Assembly: GCA_016210985.1 (NCBI GenBank)
Contig: JACQTD010000123.1
Location: 1 to 34,559, forward strand
DNA: 34,559 nt
Source of the DNA: Acidobacteriota bacterium
GTDB taxonomy: Bacteria > Acidobacteriota > Blastocatellia > HR10 > JACQTD01
Reading direction: 5' to 3'
The notes under the pieces are model-generated. The model was given only the letters and a program-made list of their open reading frames with translations, was not told the origin of the DNA and made no database searches. The position numbers were made by a program, and so were the translations under genes. Shown here in pieces: positions 1 to 9,212 of the stretch. Position 1 is the first letter of the stretch; every line of letters begins with the position of its first letter.

Positions 1-61
1 CCGTCTCTGCGGTGGTTAGTGATTCACTTGGCTTCCACTTGTAAAATGTAGAAACTCCAGC

Positions 62-84
62 GCGTGGCGTAGCCACGCAAGGAG
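62..84 (+). promoter_or_regulatory. leader hairpin and ribosome-binding site of argS
   Basis: A perfect 7-bp inverted repeat, GCGTGGC-gta-GCCACGC (62-78), is followed at once by AAGGAG (79-84), 11 nt before the argS ATG at 96. The stem ends exactly where the Shine-Dalgarno begins, so it could limit ribosome access or stabilise the mRNA 5' end. A TAAAAT at 42-47 could be a -10 box, but no convincing -35 is visible. The hairpin is seen directly; its regulatory role is inference. Confidence 0.45.
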
Positions 85-95
85 ACCTAGGCCGT

Positions 96-2144
96 ATGCC
101 ATCCTCCTTCATACAAACTCTCAAGTCGCTCATTCTCGACAGGGTTCACACCCTCTTCGATCTCAAGCTGGAAGATGTGGCGGTGGAGATTCCACCCCGC
201 CCGAATTTCGGCGACCTGGCCTTCCCGGTAGGTTTTGAGCTCGCAAAACGGCTGCGGGAATCCACCGGTCAGAAACAAAATCCGCGTGCGCTGGCCGAAC
301 AACTCCGGACAGTGTTGGGCCATCCCCCCGGCATTTCCAAGGTCGAGGTCGCCGGGCCGGGATACCTCAATTTCTTTCTCGACCGGGCCGATTTCCTCCT
401 CACGCCTCTCCCCTTGGCGACGCCGTCGGCCACCGATGAGAAGGCGATCGTTGAGCACACCAGTATCAATCCCAACAAGGCCGCCCATCTGGGACATCTG
501 CGGAATGCGGTTCTGGGCGACACGCTCGTCCGGCTGCTCCGCGCCTCCGGGGCTCGGGTCGAAGTACACAATTACATCGACAATACCGGCGTTCAGGTCG
601 CTGATGTGGTCTTCGGGTTCTACTGGCTCGAAAAGAAGTCAAAAACAGAGGTGCAGAATCTCCCGGGGAGGTTTGACTATTACTGCTGGGATCTTTACAC
701 CCGCGTCGGAGATTATTTTCGCCAGAACCCGGAGGAAAGACTTAGACGGAGTGTTTCGGTTCTAAGGGAAATCGAAGAGAGGTATAGACCGTCAGTCACC
801 GGACTCGTGAATCCCCTGGACAACGAAATCACCGGTATTGCGGAAGTAGTAGTCAATCGGATCATAGACTGTCATTTAAAGACGATGGCGCGGCTGGGTA
901 TCCGTTACGACCTTCTTCCACGGGAAAGTGAGATCTTATCAGGACGATTCTGGGAGCGCGCGAAGGAACTCCTCCAAGAAAAACACGGGCTTGTGGTGCG
1001 TGAAACCGAGGGTAGGAACCAGGGCTGCTTGGTAATGCGGGCCGAATCTGAGCCACGCGACGCGCCCGCAAAGGCGGACAAGACCTCAGACAGCGATGAA
1101 GAGTATGATCAGGATAAGATCCTCGAACGCTCGGACGGAACTGTCACTTACACTGGGAAGGACATCGCCTATCACCTTTGGAAGCTTGGGAAATTGGGTA
1201 AGGATTTCTGCTACGCGCAGCTCACCAAGGATCCTGACGGGCAACAGACTTGGATCACAAGCTCGATACAGCCCCCGCCCGGATCGCCGAGTCCCCCGTC
1301 ATTCGGGGGGGGCGCCTATTACCTGAGCGTCATCGGTTCCGAACAGTCATATCTTCAGAAATTCGTCAAGCAGGCGCTCGTGGAACTCACCCATGACCCG
1401 AGCGACGCGCGCATCGCTCACATCGCTTATGAGAAGGTCGCACTCACGCCGGCTGCGATCGCCGAGCTCGGCATTGAATTGTCGGAAGAGGAAGCCGGCC
1501 GCCAGCGCATCGGGATGTCGGGTCGCCGGGGCCTCGGGATCAAGGCCGATGATCTGATCGACCGGCTCGAGGCCTGCGCTTTCGAGGAAGTCGCCACCCG
1601 TCATCCGGAGCTGGACGACGCGAGGCAGCGGTTGATCGCCCACCAGATCGGCGTCGCCGCGCTCCGCTACTTCCTGCTGAAGTTCTCACGGACCACCGTC
1701 ATCGTATTCGATTTCAAGGAAGCGCTCTCGTTCGATGGCGAGACCGGGCCCTACCTTCAATACTCGGTCGTGCGCGCCAACAGCGTCCTGGAAAAGCTGG
1801 CCGCGTCCGGACTCGAGCAGCTCGAGCTGGCTTCCCTTCCCTCCGAACAGATCGCCTCGCTGCTGACAGGGGACGACGGCGATGAACTGTGGGGGCTCAT
1901 CTATTTGGGGGCGCGCCTGGACCTTGCTATCGAGGAGGCCTCGGCCAATCTCGAACCCGCCATCCTGGCCAAATTCACTTATCAATTGGCCCAGCGATTC
2001 AATCTCTTCTATCACCACTATCGGATCCTGTCCGAGCCCGATATCGCCCGTCGCACGCTCCTGATCGGGATTCTGAAGACAGCGGGAAACGGCCTGGCAC
2101 GAGCACTCGAAATCATGGGTATCGAAGTTCCGGAGTGCATGTAG
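96..2144 (+). CDS. argS: arginyl-tRNA synthetase, long atypical form
   Basis: Charges tRNA-Arg with arginine using ATP in the cytoplasm (class I aminoacyl-tRNA synthetase). An N-terminal additional domain covers about residues 1-100. The HIGH signature appears as HLGH (131-134) within '[19 protein letters not shown]'. The second catalytic signature appears as GMSGRRG (473-479) rather than KMSKS. The anticodon-binding DALR domain starts near residue 550 ('[11 protein letters not shown]'). At 682 residues it is about 100 longer than the common bacterial enzyme; extra sequence lies around residues 170-420 and includes an acidic low-complexity stretch (about 325-342) and a Pro/Ser-rich loop (about 392-402). 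The ATG at 96 follows AAGGAG. The DAHP synthase gene follows after 25 nt, so the two are probably co-transcribed. The product is confident; the reason for the extra length is not known. Confidence 0.95.
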   Translation: MPSSFIQTLKSLILDRVHTLFDLKLEDVAVEIPPRPNFGDLAFPVGFELAKRLRESTGQKQNPRALAEQLRTVLGHPPGISKVEVAGPGYLNFFLDRADFLLTPLPLATPSATDEKAIVEHTSINPNKAAHLGHLRNAVLGDTLVRLLRASGARVEVHNYIDNTGVQVADVVFGFYWLEKKSKTEVQNLPGRFDYYCWDLYTRVGDYFRQNPEERLRRSVSVLREIEERYRPSVTGLVNPLDNEITGIAEVVVNRIIDCHLKTMARLGIRYDLLPRESEILSGRFWERAKELLQEKHGLVVRETEGRNQGCLVMRAESEPRDAPAKADKTSDSDEEYDQDKILERSDGTVTYTGKDIAYHLWKLGKLGKDFCYAQLTKDPDGQQTWITSSIQPPPGSPSPPSFGGGAYYLSVIGSEQSYLQKFVKQALVELTHDPSDARIAHIAYEKVALTPAAIAELGIELSEEEAGRQRIGMSGRRGLGIKADDLIDRLEACAFEEVATRHPELDDARQRLIAHQIGVAALRYFLLKFSRTTVIVFDFKEALSFDGETGPYLQYSVVRANSVLEKLAASGLEQLELASLPSEQIASLLTGDDGDELWGLIYLGARLDLAIEEASANLEPAILAKFTYQLAQRFNLFYHHYRILSEPDIARRTLLIGILKTAGNGLARALEIMGIEVPECM

Positions 2145-2169
2145 GAAGCGATATGGAGGTCTCAGTTTT

Positions 2170-3198
2170 ATGCTGATCGTCATGGAGGCCAATGCCACGG
2201 CCGAACAGGTGGCCGCGGTAGTGAGGAGGATCGAGTCGGTCGGATTCCGAGGGCATCCGATGCCCGGCGCGACCCGGACCGCCATCGGCATCACCGGGAA
2301 CCAGGGCCCGGTGGAGGCGGGTGTATTCGAAGGACTCTCCGGCATCGCGGAACTGGTGCCGATTTCGAAGCCTTATAAACTCGTCAGCCTCGAGGTTAAG
2401 CTGGAAAAGAGCGTGATTCATGTCGGCGATGCGGAAATCGGAGGGAAAGAGCTGGCCGTCATCGCCGGTCCCTGTGCGGTCGAGAGCCGCGAGCAGACGT
2501 TCGCCATCGCCGAAGCGGTGGCGCGCGGCGGTGCCAGATTCTTTCGAGGAGGCGCTTTCAAGCCTCGGACTTCGCCGTACGCCTTCCAGGGCCTGGGCGA
2601 GGAGGGACTGAAGATCCTTGCCGACGTACGGGATCGATTCGGTCTCCGGATCGTCACCGAGGCGGTCGATCAGGAGAGCCTGGAACTCGTGGAGCGCTAC
2701 GGCGATGTGATCCAGATCGGCGCGAGAAACATGCAGAACTTCAGCCTGCTCAAGTTCGCGGGCCAGGCCCGTAAGCCGGTACTGCTCAAACGGGGAATGT
2801 CGGCCACGCTCGAGGAACTGCTGATGGCGGCGGAATATATTCTGTCCGAGGGAAATTACAACGTGATCCTCTGCGAGCGCGGCGTGCGAACCTTCGCCCA
2901 GCATACGCGTAACACGCTCGATCTCTCCATCGTGCCGGCCATTCAGCGGCTGAGCCACTTGCCCATCATCGTCGATCCCAGCCACGGCACCGGCAAGCGT
3001 CACAAAGTGCTGCCCATGGCTCGTGCCAGCGTTGCGGTAGGCGCTGACGGACTGATCGTCGAAGTCCACAATCATCCCGAGCGGGCGCTTTCCGACGGCC
3101 CACAGTCGCTGACCCTTGAACTGTATGCACAGATGATGCAAGAGGTGGCCGCCATTCGCGGACTCGTCGGCCCGAGCAAGATCCTCCACGTCGCCTGA
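2170..3198 (+). CDS. aroF: 3-deoxy-7-phosphoheptulonate (DAHP) synthase, AroA/KDO8P-synthase type
   Basis: Condenses phosphoenolpyruvate and erythrose 4-phosphate to DAHP, the first step of the shikimate pathway. The first 70 or so residues form a ferredoxin-like/ACT-like regulatory domain ('[18 protein letters not shown]'). The TIM-barrel follows: GPCAVES (100-106, with the metal-binding Cys), '[17 protein letters not shown]', '[11 protein letters not shown]', the conserved KRG, '[11 protein letters not shown]' (metal-binding His) and '[13 protein letters not shown]'. This order and a length of 342 residues match the type I-beta family seen in Thermotoga and Bacillus. The ATG at 2170 has GGAGG 10 nt upstream. 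It lies 25 nt after argS. The N-terminal domain suggests allosteric control by an aromatic amino acid, which is known for the family but not proven here. Confidence 0.95.
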   Translation: MLIVMEANATAEQVAAVVRRIESVGFRGHPMPGATRTAIGITGNQGPVEAGVFEGLSGIAELVPISKPYKLVSLEVKLEKSVIHVGDAEIGGKELAVIAGPCAVESREQTFAIAEAVARGGARFFRGGAFKPRTSPYAFQGLGEEGLKILADVRDRFGLRIVTEAVDQESLELVERYGDVIQIGARNMQNFSLLKFAGQARKPVLLKRGMSATLEELLMAAEYILSEGNYNVILCERGVRTFAQHTRNTLDLSIVPAIQRLSHLPIIVDPSHGTGKRHKVLPMARASVAVGADGLIVEVHNHPERALSDGPQSLTLELYAQMMQEVAAIRGLVGPSKILHVA

Positions 3199-3223
3199 TC
3201 GCTTCCCCCGCCCGGGAACGCAT

Positions 3224-3289
3224 GCTCGGAACGAGCGCAAACAGCGCGCATCTTGCATGCCCCGTCTCGAAGCCGGAATTCCCTCCGGC
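3224..3289. terminator. candidate bidirectional terminator region between convergent genes
   Basis: The 111-nt gap between the stops of the DAHP synthase gene (+) and the receptor gene (-) holds two perfect short hairpins: GCTCG-gaa-CGAGC (3224-3236) and GCCGGA-attccc-TCCGGC (3272-3289). Neither has a T-tract, so factor-independent termination is uncertain; the convergent position is the main argument. Confidence 0.3.
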
Positions 3290-3309
3290 CACCACCCGGA
3301 AGTCCAAGG

Positions 3310-6300
3310 CTAGAATTCAACCCGCAGTCCAAGTTCCACATTACGCGGCCGCCGGGTCGCGCGAGGCTGCATGAATACTGAAACCCCCTCCCGGGTGTCG
3401 AGCGGACCGTAGAAACCGTTCATGATGAAGTTGGGCGTATTCGTCAGGTTGTAGATATCCATGAACGCCCGAATCCTCCATATCCTAGCGAACGCTATCC
3501 GGCGCGAGACCCTCAAGTCCAACCGCTTGATACCGGGGCCCGTCGCCGTGTTTCTACCCAGTGAACCGTTAGAGCCTATAGTGGGAAACGCGAAGCGCGC
3601 GGCCATCGACGTTGATCCCGCCGTATCGCCCGGACGGATCCACCCGAGGCTGCTCCGGCCGTTGAAATGGAGCCGGTCGGTCAACGTGTCGTTGAGATTC
3701 CGATCCTGCCCGTTGCTGGTGATGTTGTACGGCCGGCCCGACATGAATTGGATGACCGGAGCCAGTTCGATGCCGCCCAGCCACCTGGGCGTCTGGAACA
3801 TCCCGTGCATTACAAGCCGGTGGCGCGCGTCTGTAATCCCAAGCGATCGATCCAGGCGCAAATCAAATTCATCCATGGGCGAGCTGGTATTGAGCACCCC
3901 ATTATCGATCAATTTCGAAAGCGTATAGGAAACGCGAAGCGACCCCACCCGGCTCCATCGCCAGGTGAGGAGGATATTCAGCGCATGATAGCTGGACTGT
4001 CCGTCCGACTGGATCTGTTCAACCTCGCCTGACGAAGGGTCCGGGCGGAGGTTCCGCATAGCCCTGACGGCGGCCTGAATCGGATCGGTCGTCTCCGCGC
4101 TGCCCGGTTGCCCATTGAGGCCGAAGATTCTCGTTCGCTGGTTTCCGCTGCCGGTGTCCCGGTACCGAACTTCGCTGAGATCGAACCGCACGAGCGGGAT
4201 GCCGATATCCACGATCTCCCTGGCCGCATTGATAAAGGCCGTGGTGCCGTCCGGGAGGACGATCACACCCGGCGTTCCGGCGGGCGGGCGGAGCAGAAAT
4301 TCGACGAACCCTCCGGTTGGTGGAATGGGCGCATTCAAGTTGCGATCCCGCCAAAGCCCCAACGCCCGGTGGACTACGTATCCCGCCTCGATCCTGACGT
4401 CGCGTCCCCATCGGCGCTCCGTGCCCAGTGAGGCCTGCAGGCTGTACGGTATACGAAGTCTCGGACTGAGCGAACGAAGCGCCTCGACCGGGCGAAGCAG
4501 GTCGCGCACCCGTGCGTCTCCCGGATCATTGGGAAACAGATTCGGGAATCCCCCAATCCGGGATAGGGCCGTGAGCGGGCTGGTCGATCCCGAACCCGCT
4601 CCCAGGTCAATTTCAAAGATGCGGGAATTGAGCGCGTAATCCTCGAATGTCCGAAGCAGGATTCGATTATAAAAGATTCCGCCGCCAACCCGGATGACCG
4701 CGTTGCCGGTCCCGATCGGGTCCCATGCGATTGCCAGTCTCGGTCCCCAATTGTTTCGTTCGCGCCTGAGCAAGGACTCCAGATCATAGCGAAGGCCTCC
4801 GCTCAGCGTGAGGCCGGGCCGGACTCGCCAGTCATTCTGCAGGAAGGCGCCGGCTACGCGGTTGATCAGCGCCTGCTGCGACTGGCCGATGCGCTGCCGG
4901 AATCTTGAGGGCGCATGGTCGCGGAAATCGCCGAAGCTTGGAAAATTGTAGAATCCTTGAAAGAGATTGAGCGAAGACGTTCTCACATCGAGATAGGTCA
5001 CTTCGAGACCAAACTTCAGCCGATGCCGGCCGAGCTGTCCATCCACCGAGCCCGACCCCTGATATCGCCGCTCGCTCCGGGTCTCCGGGAAACCGTTCAC
5101 TCCGGTCACGAAGCCCGAGAGAAAGGCCAAGGAACCAAAACTGAGTCCACGGCTACTGCCGACGATGACGCCGGGCCTCGTTTCCTCAGGAAGGCTCCGG
5201 GGTGAGAGCAAGGAATGCTGAAAGCGGATGACATTCACCCACCGAGGGCGAAGCGTCCAAACATGCTGAATCGCCTGAGCGGTGGAATCGCGGCGGCGTT
5301 GGAGAATCCCGGAGGCGAGCGTCGAGCCCTGATCCCGCGCCCTGAGGTGATGGGTTCTCATCTCATCCCATCGGAACATGAATTGGCTCGCGGTGGAAGT
5401 TGCTCCGTCGATACGGCCGGTGAAGACATTCGCCGTTCCAGGTGTTTCCAGCTCGTCCTCAAAGAGGCCCACGGAGACGCCATCCCGGATGAACGGCCGG
5501 CCGGTTGGAGCCTCGCGAAGCGGATAGGCGGGATTCAAGCGGCGATCGGCCGGGATCAAGGCGAAAATGGCATCGCTGTCGGGCTCCTCCCGCCGCTCAG
5601 CGGCACTGAAGAAGAATAACCGACGTCCCATGCCCGGAACCGTTCCCCCAAGGCTGCCGGCATACTGCCGACGCTGGTACGACCTCCGTGGCTGCCCTCT
5701 CAGGTTTCGAAAGAAACTGTTGGCGTTCAGACTTTCGTCCTGAAAGCGCGCCGTGGCGCTTCCATGCCAGTCAATCCGGCCTCCCCGGGTTCGGATATTG
5801 ACCCTTCCTCCGGACGCGCGGCCGTACTCCGCCGAGAACTGACTGGAGATCACCTGTACCTCCTCGACCGCTTCCATCGTCAGCCGCATGCGCTCGCGTG
5901 CCAGTCGATCGTCATTGTTGTCGAATCCATCGATGGTGAGGTTGTTCGAGTAGGCCCTCCCGCCCGAGAGCGTGAAGAGCCCTGCCTCCTGCGGCGGCTG
6001 GCTGATCACATCACGCGTGCCCGGCTCGGCCAGGTCACGGATCTCGAACGGTTCCAATTGTACGTTCGAAAGAAGGAAGACCATCTCCATCGGGTCGCGG
6101 TTCAAGATCGGCAGGTTCAGCACGTCCCGTTCATCAAAGCTCAGCCCCACGGCCGTACGCAGTGATTCGGGCGCGGACCCGTCCTCGGGGCGGACCTCTA
6201 CCGACACCTCAATCGGCGCCACCTCGAGCCGACAATCCAGGCGGAGCGTCCACCCCGCCACCGCGTTCTGTCCCGTTCGAAGAACCCGCCTGAATCCGCT

Positions 6301-6606
6301 TGCCTCAATCTCGATTTCGCACTTCCCGGCCGGGAGTGAGGAAACGCGATACCACCCGCGCGCGTCGCTCGAAGTCGATCGTTGGATTCCCGTCTCCACG
6401 AGCCGGACCTTCACAACCGCGCCGGGGATCGCATCTCCGTTGCGGTCGGTCAGTCGGCCCTCGACCGCGGCCCAGTCCAGATCATCAGCTCTCGACTGTG
6501 GTTGGGTGAAGACCGATATCCAGAGAAGCAGAAGTAAGCAATATCTAACGCACGCGAGATTAGTGGGATAGGATATTCTTACACCTCGAAAACACGAATA
6601 GACCAT
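3310..6606 (-). CDS. Oar-like TonB-dependent receptor with carboxypeptidase-regulatory-like domain
   Basis: A 1098-residue outer-membrane beta-barrel protein. An N-terminal signal peptide has its hydrophobic core at about residues 20-35. A carboxypeptidase-regulatory-like (transthyretin-fold) domain follows at about 46-125 ('VEGRLTDRNGDAIPGAVV', 'GWYRVSSLPAGKCEIEI'), then a plug-like region ('LTIDGFDNNDDRLARERM', 'VQVISSQFSAEYGRASGG') and a long barrel ending in the aromatic C-terminus 'LGLRVEF' typical of outer-membrane proteins. The ATG at 6606 has AAGGAGG 10 nt upstream. The family is large in Acidobacteriota and thought to take up or bind large substrates; no substrate can be read from the sequence. 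It stands alone between the zinc-ribbon gene and a convergent intergenic region. Several long opposite-strand ORFs inside it are GC-driven shadows. Confidence 0.88.
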   Translation of the reverse strand: MVYSCFRGVRISYPTNLACVRYCLLLLLWISVFTQPQSRADDLDWAAVEGRLTDRNGDAIPGAVVKVRLVETGIQRSTSSDARGWYRVSSLPAGKCEIEIEASGFRRVLRTGQNAVAGWTLRLDCRLEVAPIEVSVEVRPEDGSAPESLRTAVGLSFDERDVLNLPILNRDPMEMVFLLSNVQLEPFEIRDLAEPGTRDVISQPPQEAGLFTLSGGRAYSNNLTIDGFDNNDDRLARERMRLTMEAVEEVQVISSQFSAEYGRASGGRVNIRTRGGRIDWHGSATARFQDESLNANSFFRNLRGQPRRSYQRRQYAGSLGGTVPGMGRRLFFFSAAERREEPDSDAIFALIPADRRLNPAYPLREAPTGRPFIRDGVSVGLFEDELETPGTANVFTGRIDGATSTASQFMFRWDEMRTHHLRARDQGSTLASGILQRRRDSTAQAIQHVWTLRPRWVNVIRFQHSLLSPRSLPEETRPGVIVGSSRGLSFGSLAFLSGFVTGVNGFPETRSERRYQGSGSVDGQLGRHRLKFGLEVTYLDVRTSSLNLFQGFYNFPSFGDFRDHAPSRFRQRIGQSQQALINRVAGAFLQNDWRVRPGLTLSGGLRYDLESLLRRERNNWGPRLAIAWDPIGTGNAVIRVGGGIFYNRILLRTFEDYALNSRIFEIDLGAGSGSTSPLTALSRIGGFPNLFPNDPGDARVRDLLRPVEALRSLSPRLRIPYSLQASLGTERRWGRDVRIEAGYVVHRALGLWRDRNLNAPIPPTGGFVEFLLRPPAGTPGVIVLPDGTTAFINAAREIVDIGIPLVRFDLSEVRYRDTGSGNQRTRIFGLNGQPGSAETTDPIQAAVRAMRNLRPDPSSGEVEQIQSDGQSSYHALNILLTWRWSRVGSLRVSYTLSKLIDNGVLNTSSPMDEFDLRLDRSLGITDARHRLVMHGMFQTPRWLGGIELAPVIQFMSGRPYNITSNGQDRNLNDTLTDRLHFNGRSSLGWIRPGDTAGSTSMAARFAFPTIGSNGSLGRNTATGPGIKRLDLRVSRRIAFARIWRIRAFMDIYNLTNTPNFIMNGFYGPLDTREGVSVFMQPRATRRPRNVELGLRVEF

Positions 6607-6637
6607 CGTCTTCTTGCCTCCTTCGAAAAGATCAGCT

Positions 6638-6651
6638 GACCGCGAACGGTC
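6638..6651 (-). terminator. UUCG-type hairpin upstream of the receptor gene
   Basis: On the minus strand GACCG-ttcg-CGGTC forms a 5-bp stem with a UUCG tetraloop, followed about 8 nt later by TTTT. It lies downstream of the zinc-ribbon gene and 32 nt before the receptor start, so it may end the upstream transcript or act as a leader hairpin. The T-run is short and displaced. The rest of this 148-nt gap (6607-6754) shows nothing else except the receptor's AAGGAGG. Confidence 0.3.
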
Positions 6652-6754
6652 GGGAGAAGAGCGCCGCCTACCGGAGCACGGATGCGCGGTAACCCGGAAT
6701 CCTCATGCGAGTTTCAATCGAACCGGAGTCAGATCTACGGTTGGCCGGCCGGTG

Positions 6755-7240
6755 TCAGTTTCCGTCGCTTCGGCGGAAGGACTCGTCCGCCCCGAGTCTC
6801 AGTGTCGCATCTTCGGTTACGCTGCCAGGCGTGGAGGACGTCGGAGTGACCATCTGCCGCGATTCGGCATCCAGGATTCTTGCCGGCTGTTGGGAGGCCG
6901 GTTCTCGGCCGGGCATCTGCAGCCGTACGTCCAATCGCGGGTGCGCGGAGAGCAACGCCCTGATCATCTGGCCCAATCCGAATACAAAGACCATCAAACC
7001 GATTCCGATCGGCGCCCGGGACCGAGAAACGAACGCGAAAAAGACGGCCAGGCCGATTCCGAGAAAAATTGTTTTGATACCCTTGTTGAAATCCCGGATC
7101 CGCCGCTCCAATTCAGCCGATTGGGCGGGCGGGACCGCAGGCCCGCTCATCGCCTGGCTGACCGTGTGCAGGTTGGTCCCGCAAGACTTGCAGAATCGCT
7201 GCGTTTCCGACGATTCGCGGCCGCACCGGGGACAAAACAT
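6755..7240 (-). CDS. small zinc-ribbon membrane protein
   Basis: A 161-residue protein beginning MFCPRCGRE. An N-terminal zinc ribbon has two CxxC knuckles, 'CPRCG' and 'CKSCG', 11 residues apart. A Pro/Ala linker follows, then a charged helix and two adjacent hydrophobic segments ('IFLGIGLAVFFAFV' and 'IGIGLMVFVFGLGQMI'), and finally a hydrophilic tail. I chose the internal ATG at 7240 over the ORF-track start at 7288 because CGGAGGT sits 7-8 nt upstream and the zinc ribbon begins right there. The architecture resembles many zinc-ribbon-plus-transmembrane proteins of unknown function. It lies 91 nt downstream of the FAH-family gene on the same strand, so membership of that operon is possible but not shown. 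Confidence 0.75.
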   Translation of the reverse strand: MFCPRCGRESSETQRFCKSCGTNLHTVSQAMSGPAVPPAQSAELERRIRDFNKGIKTIFLGIGLAVFFAFVSRSRAPIGIGLMVFVFGLGQMIRALLSAHPRLDVRLQMPGREPASQQPARILDAESRQMVTPTSSTPGSVTEDATLRLGADESFRRSDGN

Positions 7241-7331
7241 GAGGCTGACCTCCGGAGAGAACGTACCACTCAAGTACTCGGGATTCAAGCACCGCCCCGG
7301 TCCGGAGCACGTTCTCCAATCCCGACCTCCC

Positions 7332-8102
7332 TCATCGCGGTTCCAGGGCGACCGTGTTCACCAGGGCTCCGATGCCGGAAATCTCCACCTCGACCCGATC
7401 CCCGGGACGAAGAGGGCTCACTCCGGCAGGTGTGCCTGTGAAAATAAGGTCCCCGGGGAACAACGTCATGACCATCGAGATATACCGGATAAGTTGAGGA
7501 ACCGGAAAAATCATCTCGCGGCTTCGCCCCAGCTGCCGGACCTCGCCCCGCACTTTCGTCTGAACTTCCACGTCAGCCGGATCCAGGGCGGTTTCGATCC
7601 AGGGACCCACTGGAGCAAATGTATCGAAGCTCTTCGAGCGCATGAACTGGCCATCCCGCTTCTGCAGGTCGCGCGCCGTCACATCATTCCCGCAGGTGTA
7701 ACCCAAAACATAGTCGAGCGGGTTCGCTTCGGGCGGTAGTCTTCTCGCGCGCCGGCCGATGACCACGACCAGTTCGCCCTCGTGATCAACGCGTTCCGAC
7801 TCCGGCGGGAGGAGTATCGCCTCCCCCGGATCGAGCAGCGCGCTGGGTGCCTTCATAAAGAGCAGTGGTTCCGAAGGTATGTCATGGTCCAACTCGGCAG
7901 CGGGGGCGCGGTAGTTGCGGCCCACCGCCACGATTTTGGAAGGGATCGCGGGCGCCAGCAACCTGACCGACGAGAGAGGAACCGGCTCGCCGGTCGGGGT
8001 CGCGCCGTTGAAAGGCGTCTCCTCCCGGATAGCCACTACGCGATCTTGCTCGAGCCTCCCATACGAAACGCGCTGACCTTGTAGAAATCTGCAGATGCGC
8101 AC
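7332..8102 (-). CDS. fumarylacetoacetate hydrolase (FAH) family protein
   Basis: A 256-residue cytoplasmic enzyme of the FAH/5-carboxymethyl-2-hydroxymuconate isomerase fold, which cleaves or isomerises acylpyruvate-type substrates using a divalent metal. The family landmarks are present: 'IVAVGRNYRAPAAEL', 'LFMKAPSALLDPGEAI', the acidic metal ligands in 'DHEGELVVVIG', 'GYTCGNDVTARDLQ', 'RSKSFDTFAPVGPWI' and the C-terminal 'GDLIFTGTPAGVSPLRPGD'. Length is typical. The start is GTG at 8102, with the preceding lipoprotein gene ending TAA one nucleotide before it (TAAcGTG), which suggests translational coupling. The exact substrate cannot be assigned: acylpyruvate hydrolase, oxaloacetate decarboxylase and homoprotocatechuate-pathway enzymes look alike at this level. 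It belongs to the hslVU transcription unit by position. Confidence 0.88.
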   Translation of the reverse strand: MRICRFLQGQRVSYGRLEQDRVVAIREETPFNGATPTGEPVPLSSVRLLAPAIPSKIVAVGRNYRAPAAELDHDIPSEPLLFMKAPSALLDPGEAILLPPESERVDHEGELVVVIGRRARRLPPEANPLDYVLGYTCGNDVTARDLQKRDGQFMRSKSFDTFAPVGPWIETALDPADVEVQTKVRGEVRQLGRSREMIFPVPQLIRYISMVMTLFPGDLIFTGTPAGVSPLRPGDRVEVEISGIGALVNTVALEPR

Positions 8103-8103
8103 G

Positions 8104-9186
8104 TTAGTTGACCTCCTGCACGACCTCGGCAGAAGGGGGACTCTCGTTGCCCGCCCGGTCCACCGCGGTCACCCGGTACCGATAAACCGTCCCTCGTACC
8201 GTTCGTTCGTCGCGGAAAGTGGTCAATGGATGAAGTTGTTCATTCCGCCGAATCCACTGAGAGGGCATCTCCGAGGCGACGGAGCGATAGACATAATACC
8301 CGTCCAGGTCAGTTTCGCTACCGGACGCCCAGAACAGGTTGACAACCCGGTTGGCGGAGCCGGCGGTCAACCCCTCCGGGCTCGACGGCGGGAAGCTGTC
8401 CTTCGCGAGATGTTCAACGGCGACGGCATCCCCGCTTTCAACGGCGTCGCCCGCGCGCCCCGGGGTTACCGCACGGACGGTATATTCGTACTTGCGACCA
8501 TATTGAAAGGTACGGTCCACGAAGGAGCGTCCAGGTATCGGAGTGGGACCCGACAACGAGGTCCACTTCGGCTCGGTTTCAGGATCTCTCCTATAGACCC
8601 CATAACCGGCCACACGCGCAGGCGACGATCCGTCGATGTTTCGACTAGGAGACAGCCATTGAAGCAGCACTCTGTCCTGCCCTTGATCGCTCACCTCGAG
8701 CGCATCGGGCGGTTCGGGAACGGCGGCCTCCATGAGAACCTGCACCAGATTCGACAGCGTCCCGGTTTTTCCGCTTTCGCTGACCATCCGGACCCCGTAC
8801 CAGAGCTGCCTGCCGAAACTGCGTTCCGGCCGATCCAGGAAGGAAACCGGCTCCTGTGCCGGCCGTCGATCGATCGCCTCGGCGCTGATCGACCCTACCC
8901 GTTGGGCGCGATCGTCAAATGCCGCTTCGCCCAGCTCTGCCCTGCCGACGGGGCTGGTTGCCCGATAGACGTCGAACCGGATCACTCGAAAGCCCTGCCG
9001 GCGCAAGCTCTCCAGATCAGGCCGCGTCCAAGCCAGGTGTACGGTCACTCCCTGCTGGGAGGCCGCAGCGATGTGAGTGCGAAACCGTGCGCGGCGTGCC
9101 GGAGGAATCGGATCCGCGATCTTACCGCAACCTTGAAGTGCAAGAGATAGAAGACCGGTAAGGAGAACCGCCGATCTCCATCTCAA
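8104..9186 (-). CDS. fibronectin type III domain lipoprotein
   Basis: A 360-residue exported lipoprotein. The N-terminus has a short basic region, a hydrophobic core and a lipobox 'LALQGC' (Cys20), followed by 'GKIADPIPP'. Three fibronectin type III-like units are recognisable by their repeated YxVYR...Y.YxVxAV pattern: about residues 40-135 ('FRVIRFDVYRA'), 136-235 ('AGYGVYRRDPETEP', 'KYEYTVRAVTPG') and 236-355 ('LDGYYVYRSVAS', 'VYRYRVTAVDRAGNESPP'). FN3 units usually mediate protein or carbohydrate contacts; no catalytic motif is seen. The start appears to be TTG at 9186, because the nearby ATG at 9181 is out of frame, and the Shine-Dalgarno is weak. It lies 26 nt after hslU and 1 nt before the FAH-family gene, so it is likely read through from the hslV promoter. 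Confidence 0.8.
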   Translation of the reverse strand: MRWRSAVLLTGLLSLALQGCGKIADPIPPARRARFRTHIAAASQQGVTVHLAWTRPDLESLRRQGFRVIRFDVYRATSPVGRAELGEAAFDDRAQRVGSISAEAIDRRPAQEPVSFLDRPERSFGRQLWYGVRMVSESGKTGTLSNLVQVLMEAAVPEPPDALEVSDQGQDRVLLQWLSPSRNIDGSSPARVAGYGVYRRDPETEPKWTSLSGPTPIPGRSFVDRTFQYGRKYEYTVRAVTPGRAGDAVESGDAVAVEHLAKDSFPPSSPEGLTAGSANRVVNLFWASGSETDLDGYYVYRSVASEMPSQWIRRNEQLHPLTTFRDERTVRGTVYRYRVTAVDRAGNESPPSAEVVQEVN

Positions 9187-9212
9187 GTTTTCAGTTTTGG
9201 ATCTTCGCGGCT

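Noticed and set aside
2113-3258. 381-codon minus-strand ORF
   Set aside because: It is antisense to the DAHP synthase gene, whose full set of active-site motifs is in the plus frame.
6705-7739. 344-codon and 275-codon plus-strand ORFs over 6614-7739
   Set aside because: They run antisense across the zinc-ribbon and FAH-family genes, both of which have clear motifs and plausible starts; the residues are Arg/Pro/Ser-rich shadow sequence.
8095-9150. 351-codon plus-strand ORF
   Set aside because: It is antisense to the FN3 lipoprotein, which shows a lipobox and three repeated FN3 patterns.
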